From Flavilitoribacter nigricans DSM 23189 = NBRC 102662 (lineage in GTDB: Bacteria > Bacteroidota > Bacteroidia > Chitinophagales > Saprospiraceae): a DNA stretch of 64,000 nt. The stretch is taken from the NCBI RefSeq assembly GCF_002646595.1, contig NZ_PDUD01000018.1, positions 417,290-481,289 of the forward strand, written 5' to 3'. The notes beneath the pieces were generated by a model. It was not told the DNA's origin and did not search any database. It saw only the letters and a program-made list of their open reading frames with translations. The translations under genes and the position numbers were made by a program. This document shows positions 43,441 to 52,990 of the stretch, piece after piece (position 1 is the first letter of the stretch; every line of letters starts with the position of its first letter).

Positions 43441-44073
43441 TTAGAAGGATGACGCACCCTTGTTCGCATCGTTATAACGCTCGGTTACTTCGTGCCAGTT
43501 GATCACGTTGAAGAACGCAGATACGTAATCCGGTCTGCGGTTCTGGTAGTTCAGATAATAGGCGTGTTCCCATACATCCAGTCCCAGGATCGGGGTACCG
43601 TTGGCCTCAACGACGTCCATCAGGGGATTATCCTGATTCGGCGTAGAGCAGATAAACAGCTTATCGTCGCTGTCTACACACAGCCAGGCCCATCCGGAAC
43701 CGAAACGCGAACCGGCTGCAGCCGAAAATTCTTCCTTGAATTTTTCGAAAGATCCGAAATCGCGCATGATCGCCTTGTGGATATTCATTTTTTCGGAAGG
43801 TACGCCGCCGCCATCCGGAGACATTACTTTCCAGAAAAGATCGTGGTTGTAAAAACCACCGCCGTTGTTACGAACTCCGGCAGGATATTTTGAAACGTTG
43901 GCCAGGATCTCTTTGATACTTTTTTTCTCCAGGTCAGTACCCGCAATAGCATCATTCAGTTTGTTGGTATAGCCTTGGTGGTGCTTAGTGTGGTGGATTT
44001 CCATTGTGCGAGCATCGAGGTGTGGTTCTAACGCATCGTATGCATATGGCAGATCGGGAAGTTGAAAGGCCAT
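43441..44073 (-). CDS. sodA: Superoxide dismutase, Mn-type
   Basis: A 210-residue cytoplasmic Fe/Mn-family dismutase that converts superoxide to hydrogen peroxide and oxygen. The metal ligands are H27 (IHHTKHH), H77 (NHDLFW), D165 and H169 (LDVWEHAYY). NNGGGFYNH lacks the Gln typical of the iron enzymes at that point, while [12 protein letters not shown] carries the Gln typical of the Mn enzymes, so Mn is the likelier metal. It is monocistronic and convergent with the polysaccharide locus. Confidence 0.95.
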   Translation of the reverse strand: MAFQLPDLPYAYDALEPHLDARTMEIHHTKHHQGYTNKLNDAIAGTDLEKKSIKEILANVSKYPAGVRNNGGGFYNHDLFWKVMSPDGGGVPSEKMNIHKAIMRDFGSFEKFKEEFSAAAGSRFGSGWAWLCVDSDDKLFICSTPNQDNPLMDVVEANGTPILGLDVWEHAYYLNYQNRRPDYVSAFFNVINWHEVTERYNDANKGASSF

Positions 44074-44238
44074 GAAATTGTTTTTTATAATTAAAAAAAT
44101 AGGTGTTGAAATATTGGTATACCGCCCCGGGTTTTGGGTGTCGACATATCACAGTAGATAACAAGTTATATTTCCCCATTGTTTAGCCGGAGATTTCCTT
44201 TTTTCTCCAATGGAAAAAGGAAGTTGATTTTCGACTGA

Positions 44239-45306
44239 TTACCAGCGTATCAAGGCCGATCCCCAGGTGAAACCACTGCCAAACGCGGCCAGGCAAACGA
44301 GGTCTCCATCTTTGACGGCACCGGCTTCCCAGGCTTCGCAAAGGGCGATCGGAATGGAGGCAGCCGTGGTATTACCGTACTTCTGGATATTGTTCCAGAC
44401 CTGTTCATCTTTCAGGCCGAGCCTGCGCTGCACGAACTGGCTGATCCGAAGGTTCGCCTGGTGGGGTACGAACATATCTATATCCGAAGTCTTCAGCCCG
44501 GTCTTTTCCAAAGCCTCACCGATCACTTCGGGAAACTTCTGTACCGCCAGTTTGAAAACGAACTGACCTTCCATCTGCGGATAGACCATGGCGTCATCGA
44601 TCATTTTTTTGTTGACGAACATCTCGCCGTATTTGGTGTCCGGATAACCGAAATCGGTATCCTCACCCATCTTTTCGGCGTGGTAACCGCCGTGGGCACC
44701 AGGATTGATCAGCGCCAGCTTTTCGGCGTAGGTGCCATCCGCGTGCAGGTGGGTGGTCAAAATACCCTGGCCCTCCCGGGTACTGCGCTGTAGCACTACC
44801 GCACCGGCACCGTCCCCAAAGATAACACTGACGTTACGGCCGCGAGTCGAAAAGTCCAGGCCCATAGAGTGCATCTCCGCGCCAACTACCAGGATGTTCT
44901 GGTACATGCCCGTTTTGATGAACTGGTCACCCACCGAAAGTGCATAGATAAAACCCGAGCACTGATTGCGAATATCCAGGGCGCCGACCTCTTTGTTCGT
45001 AATGCCCATTTCGCGCTGCAGCAGCACCCCGCATCCGGGAAAGTAGTAGTCCGGACTTAGGGTAGCGAATATGATGAAATCAATATCTTCCTTATCGATA
45101 CCCGCGCGATCAATCGCTATCTCGGCCGCCCGTGCGCCCATGGTGGTCGAAGTCTCTTTGTGTTTTTTACCGTACCTGCGGCTTTGGATCCCGGTACGTT
45201 CCTGTATCCATTCGTCAGAAGTATCCATCACCTTTTCCAGGTCATTATTCGTTACTTCCCATTCCGGTACATAGGAACCGATGCCACCGATTTTAGCACT
45301 GAACAT
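44239..45306 (-). CDS. fabH: 3-oxoacyl-ACP synthase III (FabH)
   Basis: A 355-residue condensing enzyme starting fatty acid synthesis from an acyl-CoA and malonyl-ACP. The catalytic triad is complete: C116 (DIRNQCSGF), H282 (VPHQANLRIS) and N312 (KYGNTTAASIP). A GDGAGAVVL loop is present. I use the ATG at 45304-45306 because MFSAKIGGIGSYVP is the usual FabH beginning; upstream in-frame codons reach 45501 but overlap the divergent regulator gene. It stands apart from other fab genes, so a second copy elsewhere is likely. Confidence 0.95.
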   Translation of the reverse strand: MFSAKIGGIGSYVPEWEVTNNDLEKVMDTSDEWIQERTGIQSRRYGKKHKETSTTMGARAAEIAIDRAGIDKEDIDFIIFATLSPDYYFPGCGVLLQREMGITNKEVGALDIRNQCSGFIYALSVGDQFIKTGMYQNILVVGAEMHSMGLDFSTRGRNVSVIFGDGAGAVVLQRSTREGQGILTTHLHADGTYAEKLALINPGAHGGYHAEKMGEDTDFGYPDTKYGEMFVNKKMIDDAMVYPQMEGQFVFKLAVQKFPEVIGEALEKTGLKTSDIDMFVPHQANLRISQFVQRRLGLKDEQVWNNIQKYGNTTAASIPIALCEAWEAGAVKDGDLVCLAAFGSGFTWGSALIRW

Positions 45307-45410
45307 ATATGTTTTTTTTAAGAAGGATTTGGCGAAAGTAAAATTAAGCGCAACAAAATTATAAATTGCGGGTATTATTATAGAATCGACAATGTACAAC
45401 TTTTTACCAG

Positions 45411-46037
45411 ATGATAAAACTAGGGATAATCGAAGATGAGCCATTGGTAAGGGAAAATCTGGAGATCTACCTGGCCAGTCAGGCCGATATGGAAATTGCA
45501 CTCTCTACTAATTCCGTCGAAGACTTTTTAGAGCAGGAAAAATACGTCAAGGACATCAGCATCCTCTTGCTGGATATCAACCTACCGGGCATGTCGGGGC
45601 TGGAAGGCATCCGGCATATCAAGAACGAACGCCCGGATATTGACATCATTATGTTGACCTCCTACGATGATTCGGATCGCATTTTCAAGGCTTTATGCGC
45701 CGGAGCGGTTTCTTATCTGTCTAAACGAAGTGACCTGAAATCCATCCGGGATGCACTGCTGACCGTGGGCGGAGGCGGCTCCTATATGTCGCCCTCCATT
45801 GCCCGCAAGGTGATCAATCATTTTGCTCCCCGACGCCAGGATCCCGACAAAAAACTGACGCCACGGCAGGAACAGATCGTCCAGGGGCTGATCGACGGAT
45901 TGAGTTATAAACTCATCGCCGATAAATATCTGATATCGGTGGAAACCGTCCGCGATCATATCAAAAAGATCTATAAAAAGCTGGAAGTAAACAGCCGTAC
46001 AGAAGTGATCAAGAAGAAACTGGACGGAGAAATCTAG
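45411..46037 (+). CDS. NarL/LuxR-family response regulator
   Basis: A 208-residue response regulator with a receiver domain (about 1-120; acidic pair E8-D9, phospho-Asp D55 in ILLLDINLPGMSGLE, MLTSYDDSD) and a LuxR-type helix-turn-helix (about 142-205; LTPRQEQIVQGLIDGLS and VSVETVRDHIKKIYKKL-like order). Its partner is most likely the propeller histidine kinase at 47627-50809, which has the HisKA_3 dimer domain used with this regulator class. A VCBS protein gene lies between the two. Confidence 0.93.
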   Translation: MIKLGIIEDEPLVRENLEIYLASQADMEIALSTNSVEDFLEQEKYVKDISILLLDINLPGMSGLEGIRHIKNERPDIDIIMLTSYDDSDRIFKALCAGAVSYLSKRSDLKSIRDALLTVGGGGSYMSPSIARKVINHFAPRRQDPDKKLTPRQEQIVQGLIDGLSYKLIADKYLISVETVRDHIKKIYKKLEVNSRTEVIKKKLDGEI

Positions 46038-46203
46038 CCAACTGTTTTCCCGGCAAAGCTTGAAAGTGGAGGGATTTTCGTACATTCATTTCCCGGAGTA
46101 AGTGAAATGACCAGCTTTTGTACGCCGGCGGGTTGCGATAAGGCCGTTGCCGGGCAATGGTGGATCCAAACTGCTCCTACTATAACGAAAAACCACACCA
46201 GGC

Positions 46204-47385
46204 ATGATTCAAAGATCCATATTGAATACGGCTTTCCTATGGGCCGTTTCCATGCTTTGCGCCCACGCCCAAAGCGCGGCCGAAGCCTCTGATTTTCTCT
46301 TTCCGCAGGACGGGGAAGGTCCCGAATTCAAACTCCACGTCATCAATGCCAATGCGACTTTTAGTTCCTGTGCCGTTATGGACGTCAATCACGACGGACA
46401 GTTAGATGTCGTCAGCGGTGGATATTGGTACGAAGGTCCCGACTGGAAGATCCACCACGTCCGGGATGTAGAGATCATCAACGGCCGCCCCGACGGCTAT
46501 TCCCACCTCGAACTGGATGTCAATTCGGACGGCTGGACCGATCTGGTACACGCCAACTTCCGGTCCAAATCACTGTATTGGTTAGAGCATCCCGGTAAAG
46601 AACTTGGCGCATGGAAAAAGCACATGATCGCCGAACCGGGCCACATGGAAACCGCCCGGCTCTACGATATTGACGGAGACGGCCGTATGGATGTGCTCCC
46701 CAGTGGCTGGGCTTTTGCCGCCTGGTGGGAATACATTCCCGGAAAAAAAGGAGCGGCACCGGAATGGAAACGGTACGAGATCGGAGACGAAGGCGGTGGG
46801 CACGGCAGCGGATTTGGCGACCTTAACGGCGATGGACGAGGCGACTTTATCGGTACCAACGGCTGGTTTGAAGCCCCCAAAGATCCCCGCAGGGAAAAAT
46901 GGACCTGGCATCCGGATTTTGAACTGGGCCGTACCTCCATGCCCATTGTGGTGGCGGATATCGACGAAGACGGAGACAATGACCTGATCTGGTCCATCGG
47001 GCATGACTACGGACTCTACTGGCTGGAACAGCAAACCGAAAATGGAAAAAGAACGTGGCAAAAACACCTCGTTGACAGTACTTGGTCCCAGGGACACAGT
47101 CCGCTCTGGATCGATCTCGACAACAATGGCACCAAGGAATTCGTTAATGGTAAGCGGTATTGGTCACACGAAGGCAAGGATCCCGGGGCCTCGGACCCGC
47201 AGGTGATCTACCGGTACGAATTTGATAAAAAAGCAAAAAAGTTTAAACGTTTCCCGATCCAGACCAACGGGCCCGCCGGGGTCGGTCTCGATCCTAAAGC
47301 CGCCGATCTGGATGGTGACGGGGACCTCGATCTGGTATTTCCCGGACGAAGCGGTCTGTTCTGGTACGAAAACCTCTTGAAGTGA
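46204..47385 (+). CDS. Secreted VCBS/FG-GAP repeat protein
   Basis: A 393-residue exported protein with a signal peptide (about 1-22, ending CAHAQ) and FG-GAP-type calcium-loop repeats: DVNHDGQLDVV, DVNSDGWTDLV, DIDGDGRMDVL, DLNGDGRGDF, DIDEDGDNDL, DLDNNGTKEF and DLDGDGDLDLV. Seven such loops fit a seven-blade beta-propeller. Trp-rich GWFEAPK-type segments between them recall sugar-binding propellers. No sorting tag or lipobox is seen. It lies between a regulator and the propeller kinase and could be their target, but nothing shows this directly. Confidence 0.82.
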   Translation: MIQRSILNTAFLWAVSMLCAHAQSAAEASDFLFPQDGEGPEFKLHVINANATFSSCAVMDVNHDGQLDVVSGGYWYEGPDWKIHHVRDVEIINGRPDGYSHLELDVNSDGWTDLVHANFRSKSLYWLEHPGKELGAWKKHMIAEPGHMETARLYDIDGDGRMDVLPSGWAFAAWWEYIPGKKGAAPEWKRYEIGDEGGGHGSGFGDLNGDGRGDFIGTNGWFEAPKDPRREKWTWHPDFELGRTSMPIVVADIDEDGDNDLIWSIGHDYGLYWLEQQTENGKRTWQKHLVDSTWSQGHSPLWIDLDNNGTKEFVNGKRYWSHEGKDPGASDPQVIYRYEFDKKAKKFKRFPIQTNGPAGVGLDPKAADLDGDGDLDLVFPGRSGLFWYENLLK

Positions 47386-47406
47386 GCAGCTCATATCAGA
47401 ATTTCG

Positions 47407-47414
47407 TATCTTTA
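47407..47414 (+). promoter_or_regulatory. Candidate -7 element (TATCTTTA)
   Basis: TATCTTTA resembles TAnnTTTG, just after the VCBS gene and about 220 bp upstream of the propeller kinase; it would make a long leader containing the nested inverted repeat at 47484-47588. Confidence 0.25.
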
Positions 47415-47483
47415 CAAGGAAACATGCTATTAGGAATGAACTGGTCATGCCAGTAAAAAAGTGTTTAAGTTTAAACAGTTAAT

Positions 47484-47588
47484 CGGCAAATATTCTTTTT
47501 TTGCTTATGCATTCGTAAAAATACGAACCAATCGGTTTAATTGAACCGACAAGTATCAACAAAAAAAGAACACAATCCGAATTTGCCG
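47484..47588. repeat. Nested inverted-repeat element upstream of the propeller kinase
   Basis: Outer arms CGGCAAAT (47484-47491) with ATTTGCCG (47581-47588), and TTCTTTTTTTG (47493-47503) with CAAAAAAAGAA (47560-47570). Inside are two palindromes, TTCGTA-AAAA-TACGAA (47512-47527) and TCGGTT...AACCGA (47532-47549). Just outside, TGTTTAA-GT-TTAAACA (47462-47477). Together they could fold as one cruciform or structured leader. Confidence 0.55.
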
Positions 47589-47626
47589 CTGAAGATTAAA
47601 CACTTTCTAAGATAGGTGAAATCCCC

Positions 47627-50600
47627 ATGCGCTTAACCAAATATCTATTTACCTTCTGCTTCTTGTTCTGCCTGGCCGGTTCCGGTCTGACTCAGATAGG
47701 GACTTCCATTGCCGAAACCTATTCCCTGCAGGAAGGGCTTTCCGATCGGTCCGTCCGGTCAATCATCAAGGGGCGGGACAGTCTGATGTGGATCGGTACC
47801 GCCAATGGGCTCAATAAATTTGACGGCTACAACTTTACCGTTTTCAATTCCGATCCGGATGATTCTCTCCGGCTTCTAAGCAGCAATATTCAGTCCATCC
47901 ACCAGGATACCCGGGATCAGTTACTGATCTTTTACGAGAACATCACCTGGATGTTCAATATTTTCGATCCGCTCAATTACGAATTGCGGAAGGTAGAGAT
48001 CAGTCCGCTCACTGGCGTAAAAGGTATCGTCCGGGCCATTGAGGTGGATGAACAGGGCGATATGTTCGTGCTGACCTTCAATGAAAGTGAAGATTCGACC
48101 CGCTTGTATCAATTCAACGGGCAGAACAATTTCCTGCCGGTATTTTCGCTGTACCAGCCGCACCGCGTGGAGCAAAATTACCAGGCCGTGCTCCGGCATT
48201 TGAGCAACGGAGATTTTCTCATCAACGACAGTGCGATCGGTTTACAATTACTGGATGCCGAAGGCAATATCAAAAAATACTTCCAGGCCAATGATTTTCG
48301 CAGCCCCGAAGATCAAAGTGCCATCCCCTACCCCAACCGGATCAATATCCTGCACGAGGATCGCTTCGGTCAGGTCTGGGTTGCCTGGGAAAACACTCCG
48401 GGAATTTTTGATCTCCAATACGATGACTTCAAGTTTAAACGGAAAAAGGGCTTCGACCAATCCGGTTTGTACACAGCTATCTGGGAGGATCAACCGGGCA
48501 ACCTGCTGATCCAGCAGAGTTCACCGGCGGGTATGATGCCCGAGGTAAAAAATGTCTTTGCCTATACGCCGATCGGCCAGATCCTGAATTTCTCCCATCT
48601 GCTGGACGATCCCAAAATTATCACTTGCCTCTTCAGTGAAGACTTTTTCAAAACGATCTTTCTCGGTACCAAGGATGGATTCAAGGTCGTTCGGAATAAT
48701 CGTTTCCGGATCAAGACCTACCTCAATCAGGAGTCCCAGGAAGTAAACAACAATATCGTTCTGAAAGGCATAACCGGCGATGACGACTATGTCTACCTGG
48801 CCGCTGAAAGCCAGCACTGGTACCGCCTGGACCTGGCCACTGATCTACTGGATACCCTGACCTTCTGGGATGCTACCGGTCGGCAACTCGATATGGAATG
48901 CGGCGTCAATCTCGTAAAAGACGCTGACGGTTTCATCTGGGGAGCGGCCTGCGAGAGCCGGCTCAACAGCAAATTGTACAAATACGATCCGGACCAGTGT
49001 ACGGTGGAGGATTTTGACATCCCCTACCCGATCCGGGCCTTTACCATTGCGGAAAACGGATCGTTCTGGTTGGGTTGTTCCCCCTCGGAGAGCAACGGCA
49101 TTCTGTTGAGCTTCAACCCGAATACCGGAACTTACAACGAATTTTACCTGCAGGACAGCTACAACCCGCTGCAAACGTCCATTCCCAACTATGTTTTTCA
49201 GAGTCGCGACGGGCTGATCTGGGTAGGGACGGGCAATGGCGTATATACCTTCAATCCGACCAACCAGCATTTTGTCCGCTACCATACGGACGCCGATTCT
49301 CCCGAACGCAGGATCAGTCACAATTCCTGTTTACTGATCTACGAAGACGAAGCCGGAAACATTATGCTTGGTACCCAGAATGGATTAAATATTATCGATC
49401 GCGAAAGCGGTCAGATCAAAGTATTGCGCCGGCGGGACGGACTGTCTAATAATACAGTTACGGGCATTTTGCCGGACGGGACGGGTAATTTCTGGATCAG
49501 TACCAATAACGGGATCTCCTTTTACGATCCTTCGGACGATACCTTCAAAAACTTTTTCCAGGCAGACGGCTTTAGTGCCAATGCATTCAATCCGTTTTCC
49601 TTTTACCGTGACGAAAAAGGCCGCTATTACTTCGGCAGTGTGAATGGGCTGAATGTGTTCCTGCCCAAAGACCTCTTGCTGCACGAACCCAAACCCACCG
49701 TGCTACTCACCAAGATCGAGCGGTACCGCTCCCGGGATGACAGTCTGATGGTCATGGAATCCAATTTGCACCAGATCGACCAGTTGGTGATCGAGCCGTA
49801 CGACACCTATTTTGCGCTGCATTTTACCTTTCCGGAATTCTCCCGTCCCGGGAAGAACCAGTACCGGATGAAACTCGGCAACAGCCAGACCTGGAGCAAT
49901 CTCTATAATGATCCGATCATCCGTTTCCATAAGTTCCCGGCCGGTAACTATACGCTGCTGGTGGAGGGAGCCGACGCCAACGGCAACTGGAGCGCCAAAC
50001 CATTTGTGCTGCCCATCAAGGTCAAAAAACCGTTTTACGAAAAGACCTGGGTGCTGGTCCTCTTTATCCTGATCATTTTCAGTCTGATCTATTGGGTATT
50101 CCAGTCCAGAATGCGGCAACGCCTGCGGATGGAACAACTGCGGACCAAACTGGCCAGTGATCTGCACGATGAGGTGAGCGGACTGTTGTCCGGCATTGCC
50201 ATGCAATCGGATCTGGTCCAGTTCATGGTAACCGATTCCCGGATACAAACACGCCTGAAAACGATCGGAGAGGTGAGCCGCAAGGCCATGTCCAAAATGA
50301 GTGACGTGATCTGGTCGATAGACTCACGCAAGGATCAGTTGGAAGATCTGATTGGCCGGATGCACGAACATGCCGATGAGATGTTGCTGCCCCTGAATAT
50401 CCGTTACGATATTCAGATCAGTCACAAGCTGGATCGCAGCCAGAAGATCCCCGCCAATATCCGGCAGGACCTTTACTTCATTTATAAGGAAGCGATCAAC
50501 AATATTGCGAAACACTCGAACGCCAATCGCGTATTTATCAATATGCGCCAATCGGGCAATTATTTTGAGCTCTCGGTCCAGGATAACGGCACACCGGTGC

Positions 50601-50809
50601 AACAACTTGCACCCGCCCATGCCCACGAAAATATGGGAGATCAATCCGGTACCGCCAAATCGATCGGAGCTGCGGCCCAGAGTATTAAAAAGAAAGGCGG
50701 TCAGGGACTTTCCAACCTAAAAATGCGGGCCGAAAGATTAAAGGCTGACCTTAATATCAATAGAAAAGACGGGTATGCTATCCTATTGAGAATGAAAAAA
50801 TTTATGTGA
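47627..50809 (+). CDS. Propeller-type sensor histidine kinase (Reg_prop, Y_Y_Y, HisKA_3)
   Basis: A 1060-residue membrane sensor kinase. A signal peptide (1-22) precedes two periplasmic beta-propellers built of Reg_prop-type repeats (about 25-720) with IWVGTGNGVYTFNP, IMLGTQNGLNII and FWISTNNGISFYDP. A Y_Y_Y-type domain follows (about 725-795, ending FPAGNYTLLVEGADANGN), then one transmembrane helix (about 807-826). The cytoplasmic part has a HisKA_3 box, LASDLHDEVSGLLSG with H847, and an ATPase domain (NNIAKHS, GQGLSNL). No receiver or DNA-binding domain is fused, so it must signal to a separate regulator, most likely 45411-46037. In relatives this sensor type detects carbohydrate. Confidence 0.92.
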   Translation: MRLTKYLFTFCFLFCLAGSGLTQIGTSIAETYSLQEGLSDRSVRSIIKGRDSLMWIGTANGLNKFDGYNFTVFNSDPDDSLRLLSSNIQSIHQDTRDQLLIFYENITWMFNIFDPLNYELRKVEISPLTGVKGIVRAIEVDEQGDMFVLTFNESEDSTRLYQFNGQNNFLPVFSLYQPHRVEQNYQAVLRHLSNGDFLINDSAIGLQLLDAEGNIKKYFQANDFRSPEDQSAIPYPNRINILHEDRFGQVWVAWENTPGIFDLQYDDFKFKRKKGFDQSGLYTAIWEDQPGNLLIQQSSPAGMMPEVKNVFAYTPIGQILNFSHLLDDPKIITCLFSEDFFKTIFLGTKDGFKVVRNNRFRIKTYLNQESQEVNNNIVLKGITGDDDYVYLAAESQHWYRLDLATDLLDTLTFWDATGRQLDMECGVNLVKDADGFIWGAACESRLNSKLYKYDPDQCTVEDFDIPYPIRAFTIAENGSFWLGCSPSESNGILLSFNPNTGTYNEFYLQDSYNPLQTSIPNYVFQSRDGLIWVGTGNGVYTFNPTNQHFVRYHTDADSPERRISHNSCLLIYEDEAGNIMLGTQNGLNIIDRESGQIKVLRRRDGLSNNTVTGILPDGTGNFWISTNNGISFYDPSDDTFKNFFQADGFSANAFNPFSFYRDEKGRYYFGSVNGLNVFLPKDLLLHEPKPTVLLTKIERYRSRDDSLMVMESNLHQIDQLVIEPYDTYFALHFTFPEFSRPGKNQYRMKLGNSQTWSNLYNDPIIRFHKFPAGNYTLLVEGADANGNWSAKPFVLPIKVKKPFYEKTWVLVLFILIIFSLIYWVFQSRMRQRLRMEQLRTKLASDLHDEVSGLLSGIAMQSDLVQFMVTDSRIQTRLKTIGEVSRKAMSKMSDVIWSIDSRKDQLEDLIGRMHEHADEMLLPLNIRYDIQISHKLDRSQKIPANIRQDLYFIYKEAINNIAKHSNANRVFINMRQSGNYFELSVQDNGTPVQQLAPAHAHENMGDQSGTAKSIGAAAQSIKKKGGQGLSNLKMRAERLKADLNINRKDGYAILLRMKKFM

Positions 50810-50906
50810 TCGAGTAATTTCCTATTTTCATCTTGAAAAATTACCCATTCATTGAAATTGTACCTAGATTTAGGAAAATAACATTTACAATAAAATAACT
50901 ATTCAT

Positions 50907-51857
50907 ATGGATCCTACTGTATTGTTGCTCCCCTTTTTATTTGTGCTCTTTATTATCTTTTCGGGAATTTTCACCGTAAAACAACAAACCGCTGCGGTGC
51001 TCGAACGTCTGGGGAAATTTCATAGTGTCAGGCAGCCTGGTCTGCATTTTAAGATCCCTTTCCTGGACCGCGTTGCCGGACGGATCAATCTGAAGATCCA
51101 GCAACTGGATGTCTTGGTAGAGACCAAGACCAAGGACGATGTTTTCGTTAAACTGAAAGTTTCCGTTCAGTTCCGGGTGAAATCCAATTCGGTATACGAT
51201 GCCTTCTACGAGCTGGAAAATCCCTACGAGCAGATCACTTCCTATGTATTTGATACGGTCCGGGCCGAAGTGCCGAAACTGAAACTGGATGATGTGTTCC
51301 TACGCAAAGATGATATTGCGGTGGCCATTCGCCGGGAGATCTCGGACGCTATGAGCGAATACGGATACGTCATCGTAAAGGCACTCGTTACCGATATCGA
51401 TCCGGATCACGCCGTGAAAAATGCCATGAACCGCATTAATGCAGCCGAACGTGAGAAAGTAGCGGCCGAGTACGAAGGTGAGGCTGAACGTATCCGGATC
51501 GTAGCCAAGGCGAGAGCCGAAGCGGAAAGTAAAAGACTGCAGGGTCAGGGTATTGCCGACCAGCGCCGTGAGATCGCCAAAGGTTTGGAGGAATCAGTGG
51601 ATATCCTCAATAAAGTAGGGATCAATTCCCAGGAGGCTTCCGCACTGATCGTAGTTACCCAGCATTACGATACGCTGCAGGCCATGGGTGAAAACGCCAA
51701 TAGTAACCTGATCATGTTACCCAACGCACCAAGTTCGGCCAGCGATATGCTCGGGGATATGACCGCCAGCTTTGTCGCCAGTCAGCAGATCGGCGAGAAG
51801 ATGAAAGAACAGTCGAAAAAACTGGAACTGAAAGAAGCTATCAAGGCTAAGAAATAG
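50907..51857 (+). CDS. SPFH/stomatin-like membrane protein
   Basis: A 316-residue single-pass membrane protein with an N-terminal helix (about 5-22) and a SPFH/band 7 domain (about 20-200; VKQQTAAVLERLGKFHSVRQ, GLHFKIPFLD, VSVQFRVKSNSVYDAFYEL), then a long helical C-terminal region (about 175-250) rich in Ala/Glu/Arg for oligomerisation. It resembles the slipin/QmcA branch of bacterial membrane scaffold proteins that act on membrane domains and proteolysis. No protease partner gene (NfeD, FtsH) is adjacent. A terminator follows the gene. Confidence 0.92.
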   Translation: MDPTVLLLPFLFVLFIIFSGIFTVKQQTAAVLERLGKFHSVRQPGLHFKIPFLDRVAGRINLKIQQLDVLVETKTKDDVFVKLKVSVQFRVKSNSVYDAFYELENPYEQITSYVFDTVRAEVPKLKLDDVFLRKDDIAVAIRREISDAMSEYGYVIVKALVTDIDPDHAVKNAMNRINAAEREKVAAEYEGEAERIRIVAKARAEAESKRLQGQGIADQRREIAKGLEESVDILNKVGINSQEASALIVVTQHYDTLQAMGENANSNLIMLPNAPSSASDMLGDMTASFVASQQIGEKMKEQSKKLELKEAIKAKK

Positions 51858-51865
51858 ATCTTATT

Positions 51866-51899
51866 AAAACTGTCGGGTGGAAAAAAGCCCGGCAGTTTT
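51866..51899 (+). terminator. Intrinsic terminator after the SPFH gene
   Basis: AAAACTGTCGGG (51866-51877) pairs with CCCGGCAGTTTT (51888-51899) with one wobble pair; the T-rich right arm ends the stem. Confidence 0.75.
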
Positions 51900-51950
51900 C
51901 AATCCCACTTCAACACTCCAACACACAACAACTCCAACACAATGATTTTT

Positions 51951-52970
51951 CTAATCAAGGTCCAGTAGAAATTTCATCGTATCCACTCCATCCGCGTAGT
52001 CCCATAGTTCCGGTTCCTGGGCTTTCCCGAACGGAAATTGCTCCACCTCTTCCAGATCCATTTTACTCACGACACACTGAATCTCTTCCTCCCGGCTTTT
52101 CAGATCCGTGACCAGTTCCTGCTCACTATCGTAGTACTCGTAGTGCAGGCCCGCAATGTGCGATTGTAGATTGGGATTTTCCGTCAGAATGATACACCCG
52201 TTCGCCCGGTAAGGCACCTTATTCAGCATGAAAAGGGCGTAATTATAATCGAAGTTATTTTTGTATTTGCTGTGCGTAATGATGTCCCGGTATTCATGAA
52301 ACGCCGTCAATAACGGATCAAAATCGTAGCCTTCGGGAACATACAGTTTAGCTACATTCCGGCATCCCAATCCAAAATAGCGAAATACATCTTTACCCAG
52401 CGCCATGAGTTCATCGTGATCCTCCGCCCCGTTAAGCACCGCCACGGCATTGCGGTTTTTCCGGATAATGTTGGGATACTTACCGAAGTAGGATTCGAAG
52501 TAGCGGGCGGAATTATTGCTACCCGTCGCAATGACGGCATCAAAGTCCTTCAGCTGCTCTACGATCCGAAAATAGGCTGCGGTACGTTCATCGATCTCGT
52601 TTAGCCTTTTAAGCAGGAAAGGCAGGAGGTAGGGATCTTTATCGGACAATTTGATCACCGCGTGGTGACCGGCAACGAAGACGCATAATACATCGTGAAA
52701 CCCGACCAGCGGGATATTGCCCGCCAGTACCATGCCGACCGACCGGATGTTTTCCGGTTCGTGCATTTCATAACGATCCAGCCACTGGTCCAGTTTTTCC
52801 TTATCTAGCATTTTGGTACTGATGGCTTCCAGCGCCAGCCGCTGATTTTCTTTGGTGAACCAGGGATTATTGAAAGCCGTACGATGGATCACCGCTTCCC
52901 GGTATTCATCCTCCCCTCGGAGACTTTCCCCCAATTTCACCAGTGCATCCAGTCGCTCGTTTAAATTCAT
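51951..52970 (-). CDS. LuxC-like acyl-CoA reductase
   Basis: A 339-residue protein of the LuxC/acyl-CoA reductase family (PF05893-type), which reduces activated acyl groups to aldehyde using NADPH. A SVGMVLAGNIPLVGFHDVLC segment (about 80-99), FVAGHHAVIKLSDKDPYL and VIATGSNNSARYFE carry the cofactor-domain patterns. I use the ATG at 52970 (MNLNERLDALVKLGE), 20 nt after the stop of the DUF1415 gene; the longer frame to 53015 would overlap it. In many Bacteroidota a ferredoxin gene neighbours this gene; none is seen here. It is the last gene of an rluD-DUF1415-acyl-CoA reductase operon. Confidence 0.85.
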   Translation of the reverse strand: MNLNERLDALVKLGESLRGEDEYREAVIHRTAFNNPWFTKENQRLALEAISTKMLDKEKLDQWLDRYEMHEPENIRSVGMVLAGNIPLVGFHDVLCVFVAGHHAVIKLSDKDPYLLPFLLKRLNEIDERTAAYFRIVEQLKDFDAVIATGSNNSARYFESYFGKYPNIIRKNRNAVAVLNGAEDHDELMALGKDVFRYFGLGCRNVAKLYVPEGYDFDPLLTAFHEYRDIITHSKYKNNFDYNYALFMLNKVPYRANGCIILTENPNLQSHIAGLHYEYYDSEQELVTDLKSREEEIQCVVSKMDLEEVEQFPFGKAQEPELWDYADGVDTMKFLLDLD

Positions 52971-52990
52971 ATTTCTACTAATTTCAAACT

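Noticed and set aside
45307..45501. 65-residue N-terminal extension of FabH
   Set aside because: It would overlap the divergent response-regulator gene, and the family begins at the ATG 45306.
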